Shown here piece by piece: positions 34,212 to 40,960 of a stretch of DNA of 40,960 bases. The translations under genes were made by a program, and so were the position numbers. Every line of letters begins with the position of its first letter. The first letter of the stretch is position 1. Origin of the DNA: Vreelandella subterranea (GTDB lineage Bacteria; Pseudomonadota; Gammaproteobacteria; Pseudomonadales; Halomonadaceae); contig NZ_FOGS01000016.1 in the NCBI RefSeq assembly GCF_900111305.1, forward strand, positions 1-40,960, given 5' to 3'. Below the pieces are notes generated by a model that ran no database searches, was not told where the DNA came from, and saw nothing but the letters and a program-made list of their open reading frames with translations.

Positions 34212-34513
34212 TCGCCTGGCGGATTGCCGGAACGCTGCTGGGCCAGGTGTTCCGTCAATAAATTCGTTTCGTTGCCGGGTGGCATCTGCAGATAAAAACC
34301 CTGGGAATCAATCGCCTCGATGATGTCTGCCGCACTGGCACGCGCCAGCTTTTTGTCAGCGGTCAAAATCATGGTGAGCAATGCCTGGGGCTTGCCAAAC
34401 GATGCCAATAGCGGCTCGGGGACATGCGCAAGCCCCTGACGCTTATCAACGTAAAGATACATTTCGTCTTTACGCGAGCTTTTGAAAATCTCGCACAGCA
34501 GTTTATCGCTCAC
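34208..34513 (-). CDS. ycgL: YcgL domain-containing protein
   Basis: This 101-residue protein is typical of the small alpha/beta YcgL family (UPF0745), with YKSSRKDEMYLYV-type start (FKSSRKDEMYLYVDK) and GFYLQMPP near the end. The function is unknown, but the gene regularly follows rnd in gammaproteobacteria. Here it overlaps the rnd stop by four bases and acpH at its own stop. Confidence 0.93.
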   Translation of the reverse strand: MSDKLLCEIFKSSRKDEMYLYVDKRQGLAHVPEPLLASFGKPQALLTMILTADKKLARASAADIIEAIDSQGFYLQMPPGNETNLLTEHLAQQRSGNPPGE

Positions 34514-35664
34514 TGGGTCTTCGCCTCCAACGCCGTTGCCAGATCATCATTCAGCCGTTCACCTCGCCAACCGGTGGGCAGGGTTAGCGGCGTCCCCGCC
34601 AGCGACTGCATGACCAACGCCTCCAGATCACGGCGCCGCAACAACACCTCAGGTGCAAGCCCCAGTTCATCGGCATGCCCTTTAACCACTTTCTTTAACG
34701 CCTTGAAACGCTGCTTGAAGGCGGGTTGCATCGGGTCCGGCCATGGCGTGGGCAAGGCGTCACTGGGCGTATGCTGGGCCTCCTTGACGAAGCCCAGCAG
34801 GGCATCGCCCTCTTTCTTGACCAGCGGGGGTGTCATTCCTTCAACACGGGCTAGTTCATAGCGATTGCTAGGCATCGCCTCGGCAATGGCCATCAAGTGT
34901 TTATCGCTTATCAGCCAGTTCCGCGGTATGTCGCGACGACGTGTCTCGCCTTCCCGCCAGGTGGTCATCAGCTGATACGCTTTCAGTTGTGGCGCGGTGA
35001 GTCGCCATAGCTGGCGTTGCCGGGTGTACCACTGAGTGTCGTTGTCATCGCTGCGACCCGCCTGGTCGATCAGTTGGCGGCAGTCGCTCTCCAGCCAGGC
35101 AAAGCGGTCAAGGTGCTCGAGCTGCTCACGCTGTTTTGCCCATACGTCGAGCAGGTAAATAACGTCCAGCGCGGCATACTCGCACTGCGCGGCGGTCAAG
35201 GGGCGCTCCAGCCAATTGGAGCGGGTTTCTTCCTTGGGCAGGGTTCTACCCACCCAGGCCTCGACCAGCTTCTGGTATCCCATGCTGGGATTATCACCCA
35301 GAAACCCCTGCGCCACCTGGGTGTCGATCAAGGGGCTGGGCAAGACACCTGCCCAGATTTGAAACACCTCCAGGTCTTCACTGCAGGCATGCAGCAGCTT
35401 GATCGCTTGATTCTGCAAAAGGGCCCGAAAGGCATCGGTACAGGGCGTTGCCAGCGGGTCGATCAGGAACGCATGCTCACCCGCACTGAACTGGATTAGC
35501 GCCGGGATGGGAAAAAACGTTTTCTCGCGGAAAAACTCCGTATCCAAGGCAATCACAGGGGCATCGGCCACCTGTAGGCAGGCGTCATCGAGGGCCTGCG
35601 GCGAGGCAATCCAGCTGATGTCAGCGGGTTGAAATGAGGACAAAAGTCTATTCCCTGTTTGCAC
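34510..35664 (-). CDS. rnd: Ribonuclease D
   Basis: This exonuclease of about 384 residues trims tRNA and other RNA 3' ends. The DEDDy active site is Asp41/Glu43 (ALDTEF), Asp98 (ACSEDLEVF), Tyr163 and Asp167 (CEYAALDV). An HRDC domain follows (about 215-300). The frame starts with GTG at 35664, which has only a tight AGGCGG. A TTG at 35643 with AGGGAA upstream would give a more usual N-terminus, so the start is unsure. It follows recR by 29 bases. Confidence 0.93.
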   Translation of the reverse strand: MQTGNRLLSSFQPADISWIASPQALDDACLQVADAPVIALDTEFFREKTFFPIPALIQFSAGEHAFLIDPLATPCTDAFRALLQNQAIKLLHACSEDLEVFQIWAGVLPSPLIDTQVAQGFLGDNPSMGYQKLVEAWVGRTLPKEETRSNWLERPLTAAQCEYAALDVIYLLDVWAKQREQLEHLDRFAWLESDCRQLIDQAGRSDDNDTQWYTRQRQLWRLTAPQLKAYQLMTTWREGETRRRDIPRNWLISDKHLMAIAEAMPSNRYELARVEGMTPPLVKKEGDALLGFVKEAQHTPSDALPTPWPDPMQPAFKQRFKALKKVVKGHADELGLAPEVLLRRRDLEALVMQSLAGTPLTLPTGWRGERLNDDLATALEAKTQ

Positions 35665-35693
35665 AACCGCCTGAGCGCTTGCTTGAGAGTAAG

Positions 35694-36302
35694 TTATTCA
35701 CTGCTGAACGGCTGGCGGCCGTTGAATGCTCGGCTGAGTGTGCCGCCGTCTACGTACTCCAGCTCACCGCCCATGGGGACGCCGTAGGCAAGCCGCGATA
35801 GCGTTACGCCGTGTTCCGCCAGCAAGGCAGCAATGTAATGCGCGGTGGCTTCGCCCTCCACCGTGGGGTTGGTGGCGAGCACCACTTCGCTGATTTGACC
35901 TTCCGCGACACGGGCTTCAAGCACGTCCAGGCCGATAGCATCAGGCCCGATGCCATCCAGCGGCGACAGATGGCCATGGAGGACGAAATAGCGCCCCTGA
36001 AAGCCGCCGGCTTCTTCAATCGCCAGTTGATCGGCAGGTGATTCCACCACGCATAGCAGCTGGTCGTGGCGGCGCGGGCTTTCACACAACGCGCAGATAT
36101 CCGCTTCTGTCAGCGTTCGGCAACGCCGACAGTAGCCGACTTCGTCAATCGCCTGCTGGATGGTGGACGCCAGTTTCTGGCCGCCGGGGCGGTCCCGTTC
36201 CAGCAGGTGCATGGCCATACGCTGTGCGGTTTTCGGCCCCACGCCCGGCAAGACGCGAAAGGCCTCCATCAGTTGCTCGACAAGCGGAGAAAACCGCATC
36301 AT
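35694..36302 (-). CDS. recR: Recombination protein RecR
   Basis: This 202-residue DNA repair protein works with RecO/RecF to load RecA at gaps. It has a helix-hairpin-helix ([12 protein letters not shown], about 17-28), a four-cysteine zinc finger (Cys58, 61, 70, 73), a Toprim domain (about 80-175) and a Walker-B-like C-terminus. Tandem ATGs (36302, 36299) follow the ybaB stop with no gap. There is no strong ribosome site, so translation is probably coupled. Confidence 0.97.
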   Translation of the reverse strand: MMRFSPLVEQLMEAFRVLPGVGPKTAQRMAMHLLERDRPGGQKLASTIQQAIDEVGYCRRCRTLTEADICALCESPRRHDQLLCVVESPADQLAIEEAGGFQGRYFVLHGHLSPLDGIGPDAIGLDVLEARVAEGQISEVVLATNPTVEGEATAHYIAALLAEHGVTLSRLAYGVPMGGELEYVDGGTLSRAFNGRQPFSSE

Positions 36303-36629
36303 TTAAAATGGCATTTTGAAGCCGGGGGGCAGATCAAGCCCGGCAGTGGCTTCTTCCATCTTGGCTTTCGAGTTGACCTCGACTTTGCGCACTGCATCGT
36401 TGACGGCAGCCGCCAGCAGATCTTCCAGCAGTTCCTTGTCTTCCTGCATGACGCTCGGGTCGATATCGACCGAAATCACGTCATGACGGCCATTCATGGT
36501 CACCTTGACCATGCCGGCGCCGGCTTCGCCCAACACTTCTGCCTCGGCCACTTCTTCCTGGGCACGCTGCATTTTTTCCTGCATCTCTTGGGCTTGTTTC
36601 ATCAAGTTGCCCATGCCGCCTTTCATCAT
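36303..36629 (-). CDS. ybaB: YbaB/EbfC nucleoid-associated protein
   Basis: This 108-residue DNA-binding protein, a dimer in known homologues, has the usual N-terminal helix ([23 protein letters not shown]) followed by a beta region with VTMNGRHDV. The ATG at 36629 has GGAGAG upstream. It is in the conserved dnaX-ybaB-recR order. The stop is immediately followed by the recR ATG. Confidence 0.96.
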   Translation of the reverse strand: MMKGGMGNLMKQAQEMQEKMQRAQEEVAEAEVLGEAGAGMVKVTMNGRHDVISVDIDPSVMQEDKELLEDLLAAAVNDAVRKVEVNSKAKMEEATAGLDLPPGFKMPF

Positions 36630-36665
36630 GGTAAGACTCTCCAATCATCAGTGGATCGCACAGCG

Positions 36666-38489
<1,824 letters not shown>

Positions 38490-38539
38490 TGAGCATGACA
38501 TCCTTGGGCGGTGTGGCTTCAGAGCCAAGACAAAAGGTT

Positions 38540-38568
38540 ATTCTAGCGACTGCGCCACGACCCGCCAA
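38540..38568 (-). promoter_or_regulatory. Promoter of the dnaX operon
   Basis: On the minus strand there is a -35 TTGGCG (38563-38568), a 17-base spacer and a -10 TAGAAT (38540-38545). The start codon of dnaX is about 50 bases downstream. It lies in the 108-base gap after grxD. Confidence 0.65.
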
Positions 38569-38597
38569 CCGTCTACCCAACGGGCCAGGCAAACCCC

Positions 38598-38948
38598 TCA
38601 GGCATTATCACCGCTTTCATTGGCAGCGGCGCGCTGACCTGCTTCTTTAACCAGCGTTTCCAGCTCGCCGTTCTGGTGCATCTCGATCACGATATCGCAG
38701 CCGCCGACCAGCTCACCTTCGACCCATAGCTGCGGGAATGTCGGCCAGTTGGCAATTTTCGGCAGCTCGGCACGAATGTCTGGATTATCCAGCACGTTGA
38801 CAAACGCGAAGCGCTCGCCGCAGCTCATCAGTGCCTGAACGGTTTGCGCCGAGAAGCCGCATTGCGGCAACTGTGGCGTGCCTTTCATGTAAATCAGGAT
38901 CGGGTTTTCACTGATTTGACGCTGAATGTTCTCGGCTGTGGTGCTCAT
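38598..38948 (-). CDS. grxD: Monothiol glutaredoxin Grx4
   Basis: This 116-residue protein carries the CGFS active site (Cys30-Ser33) with Lys22 upstream and TFPQLWVEGELVGGCD, features of the monothiol class that binds and hands over [2Fe-2S] clusters. AGGAG precedes the ATG. The frame to 39035 is leader. Its 5' leader contains a GC-rich hairpin (38985-39000). It is divergent from argF. Confidence 0.96.
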   Translation of the reverse strand: MSTTAENIQRQISENPILIYMKGTPQLPQCGFSAQTVQALMSCGERFAFVNVLDNPDIRAELPKIANWPTFPQLWVEGELVGGCDIVIEMHQNGELETLVKEAGQRAAANESGDNA

Positions 38949-38984
38949 ACAGTCTCCTATAGAGATGGGCCTCGATGGTCGATT

Positions 38985-39000
38985 CGGCGGCGCACCGCCG
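38985..39000 (-). other. GC-rich hairpin in the grxD leader
   Basis: CGGCGG (38985-38990) and CCGCCG (38995-39000) form a perfect six-base stem with a four-base loop about 36 bases before the grxD start. It has no T-tract. It may affect mRNA stability; no known riboswitch is recognised. Confidence 0.45.
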
Positions 39001-39115
39001 GGCGACCTCAAGGCGATCGATAGATAATGCAGCATGCTTGAGGCATGGCGTTTTAATACCCGAGCATACTACTCAACCTTAGGCGGTACTTGCCATTCTA
39101 CGCGTGCCAACCACG

Positions 39116-39144
39116 TTGCGCATCCCCCAGGGCATCGCTAGGAT
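39116..39144 (+). promoter_or_regulatory. Putative promoter of argF
   Basis: There is a -35 TTGCGC (39116-39121), a 17-base spacer and a -10 TAGGAT (39139-39144), 26 bases before the ATG. No clear ARG-box pair (TGAATA-type palindromes) is visible nearby. Confidence 0.5.
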
Positions 39145-39170
39145 AGGGTTTTTGCGCGGAGACTACCTTC

Positions 39171-40091
39171 ATGGCGACACGCCATTTTCTGACGTTACTG
39201 GACTTAACGCCCGACGAGCTGAACTATTTGATTCAGCGCGCCATCACTGTCAAGAGCAACTTGAAGGCACAGGGGCCACGCTATACGCCGTTGCCAAACC
39301 GCACGCTGGCGATGATCTTCGAGAAATCGTCAACGCGTACACGCGTTTCGTTCGAAACCGCCATGGCACAGTTCGGCGGCCACGCCCTGTTTCTCTCTCC
39401 CCGTGACACCCAACTGGGACGCGGCGAACCCATCGAGGACACCGCCCGCGTGCTGGCCGAGATGGTCGATGCGGTGATGATTCGCACCTTTTCCCACGCT
39501 GGTCTTGAAACCTACGCCAGCGCCAGCAGCGTACCGGTCATCAACGCGCTAAGCGATGATTATCATCCCTGCCAACTGCTCGCCGATGTCATGACCTGGA
39601 CCGAGCTTCGCGGCAGTGTCAAGGGACGAACGGCGGTATGGGTTGGCGATGGCAACAACATGTGCCATTCCTGGATCAACGCCGCGCGACAATTCGACTT
39701 CCACCTGCGGATTTGTTGCCCCAAGGGGTATGAGCCACGCGCCGACATCATGGCGGCCGCTGGCGACCAGGTGACGCTCCTGCACGACCCGCAAGCCGCC
39801 GCCGAGGGTGCCGACCTGATCACCACGGATGTCTGGGCCTCCATGGGCCAGGAAGAGGAACAGGCCAAGCGCGAGGCGGATTTCGCAGGGTTTCAGGTCA
39901 CCGAGGCGTTGCTTGATAAAGCCAGGCCAGACGCCCTGTTTCTACACTGCCTACCCGCTCATCGCGGCGAGGAAATCAGCCACACCTTACTGGACGACCC
40001 GCGCGCCGTGGTTTGGCAGGAAGCAGGTAACCGCCTCCACGCCCAGAAGGCGCTGATCGAGTTCCTGCTACTCGGCAAGGTAAATTCTTAG
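39171..40091 (+). CDS. argF: Ornithine carbamoyltransferase
   Basis: This 306-residue enzyme makes citrulline from ornithine and carbamoyl phosphate in arginine synthesis. Carbamoyl-phosphate motifs STRTR (54-58) and HPCQ (132-135) are intact. The ornithine loop has been replaced by the usual SMG region (WASMGQEEE), and the catalytic [10 protein letters not shown] is at 259-268. GGAG precedes the ATG. The stop TAG (40089-40091) coincides with the left end of an IS element, so the last base of the stop may come from the insertion. The protein appears full length. Confidence 0.96.
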   Translation: MATRHFLTLLDLTPDELNYLIQRAITVKSNLKAQGPRYTPLPNRTLAMIFEKSSTRTRVSFETAMAQFGGHALFLSPRDTQLGRGEPIEDTARVLAEMVDAVMIRTFSHAGLETYASASSVPVINALSDDYHPCQLLADVMTWTELRGSVKGRTAVWVGDGNNMCHSWINAARQFDFHLRICCPKGYEPRADIMAAAGDQVTLLHDPQAAAEGADLITTDVWASMGQEEEQAKREADFAGFQVTEALLDKARPDALFLHCLPAHRGEEISHTLLDDPRAVVWQEAGNRLHAQKALIEFLLLGKVNS

Positions 40092-40150
40092 GTTCTGTCT
40101 GAAAAGTCATGTTTGCTACGCTGTTCCCTGTCACCGAACAGGAGGCAGCT

Positions 40151-40510
40151 ATGGCGGGCCGTTACGAACTTTCCGATCAGCGCTGGCAAATGATTGAGGA
40201 TATCGTTTCTCCTCCACAGACCATGGGTCGCCCACGCCGTGATGATCGTCAGATGCTCAATGGGATCTTCTGGATTCTGTGCTCGGGAGCGCAATGGCGC
40301 GACCTGCCAGAACGTTACGGCCCCTGGAAGACCGTTTACCAGCGCTTTCGTCGGTGGCGCGATGACGGCACTTTTGATCGGATCCTGATGCGTCTTCATC
40401 TGCGTCTGCGGGAAGACGGCTTTATGGATCTCGACACATGGATGGCCGATTCGACCTCCATCAGAGCAACACGATCAGCCAGCGGTGCCGGTAAAAAGGG
40501 GGATCGATAG
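40151..40510 (+). CDS. IS5-family transposase, OrfA
   Basis: This 119-residue N-terminal part includes the DUF4096-type region (YELSDQRWQMIEDI...GRPRRDDRQMLNGIFWILCSGAQWRDLP) and the first catalytic Asp, in DLDTWMADST. AGGAGG lies six bases before the ATG. It ends shortly after a run AAAAAGGGGG (40493-40502) where a shift by -1 leads into OrfB. Confidence 0.9.
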   Translation: MAGRYELSDQRWQMIEDIVSPPQTMGRPRRDDRQMLNGIFWILCSGAQWRDLPERYGPWKTVYQRFRRWRDDGTFDRILMRLHLRLREDGFMDLDTWMADSTSIRATRSASGAGKKGDR

Positions 40511-40960
40511 AACCGCCCGATCATGCTCTCGGCCGCAGTCGTGGTGGCCTGACCACCAAGATACACTTACTGTGCGATAGCCAGGGTTTTCCACTTACCT
40601 TTTCCCTCTCAGCAGGCCAGCGTGCCGATTCAACCCATTTCATCGAGTTGCTGGAGAAGGTTCGACTACCAGGGCGTTCCGGTAGGCCTCGCAAACGCAG
40701 TCGTTATGTCGTGGCTGACAAGGGCTACGATAGTGATGAGCTTCGACGCTACTGCACGCGTTACGGCATGCGGCCCATCATCCCCAGACGTCGCATGCAT
40801 AGGCGCCCGCGTCCTGGCCTGCCGCATCAGTTCGACCGGCCGAAATACCGTCAGCGCAATGTGGTAGAACGCCTATTCGGTTGGTTGAAAGAAAAGCGTC
40901 GGCTAAATACCCGCTATGACAAGCTGGCCAGTAGCTTCAGGGCCATGGTGACCCTGGCTT
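40495..40960 (+). CDS. IS5-family transposase, OrfB (partial)
   Basis: In the -1 frame relative to OrfA, an open frame continues from 40495 to the window edge. It encodes RSRGGLTTKIHLLCDSQGFPL, the second catalytic Asp in VVADKGYDSDELR and the Glu in NVVERLFGWLKEKRRLNTRYDK, which together complete the DDE set. It would be made as an OrfAB fusion by -1 frameshifting at the A-AAG-GGG motif. It is not necessarily broken. Confidence 0.85.

Larger units (their letters stand above)
40091..40960 (+). mobile_element. IS5-family element (IS427-type), left part
   Basis: The left end appears to start at about 40091 with GGTTCTGTCTGAAAAG, which resembles the terminal repeats of IS427-group elements. It contains two overlapping transposase frames and continues beyond the right edge, so the right end and target duplication cannot be checked. 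Confidence 0.85.

Overview
The window looks like a chromosomal segment of a gammaproteobacterium, most likely a halophile of the Halomonas type. This rests on the overall protein style (GC-rich, acidic proteins), the gene order dnaX-ybaB-recR-rnd-ycgL, and an rrn leader with an E. coli-like boxA. No genome search was possible, so the genus is an inference.

Layout. Positions 1-22 are the first bases of a 16S rRNA gene on the minus strand, which leaves the window on the left. Its leader, boxA and two tandem promoters fill 23-503. Next is a fatty-acid oxidation block (605-7176): acyl-CoA dehydrogenase, short-chain 3-hydroxyacyl-CoA-type dehydrogenase, acyl-CoA synthetase and a TetR regulator, all minus, with a divergent thiolase. 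A PsrA-type palindrome sits at the acyl-CoA dehydrogenase promoter.

7237-12960 is an arsenic block. A thioredoxin-type arsenate reductase is co-directional with a chemoreceptor, divergent from an ACR3 arsenite exporter. An ArsJ organoarsenical exporter is paired with its glyceraldehyde-3-phosphate dehydrogenase. The two ars transcription units carry almost identical palindromic operators (18 of 20 bases), yet no arsR gene is present. Directly upstream on the same strand is the phosphate importer operon pstSCAB (13031-17520), with a Pho box and a terminator between pstS and pstC. The system that imports arsenate as a phosphate mimic therefore adjoins two detoxification routes.

17664-19588 encodes a TauE/SafE permease and a Bcr/CflA drug exporter. 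19747-23393 is a likely operon of a ketoacyl synthase III, the lipid-transport lipoprotein MlaA, a response-regulator-like PP2C phosphatase with a degenerate receiver, and its STAS partner. hrpA, fadD (PsrA-type palindrome upstream), yafJ and a small membrane protein follow (23490-30649), divergent from an oligopeptidase B gene. A 53-residue protein with a duplicated FxxIWDxP motif (32948-33109) lies in a repeat-rich intergenic patch.

33152-38489 (minus) is a tightly packed housekeeping run, dnaX-ybaB-recR-rnd-ycgL-acpH-ycgN. grxD and argF are divergent. The window ends inside an IS5-family element inserted exactly at the argF stop codon.

Nearly everything here belongs to known families. The least explained items are the chemoreceptor coupled to arsenate reductase, the pseudo-receiver phosphatase/STAS pair in an envelope-lipid operon, and the duplicated-motif small protein.
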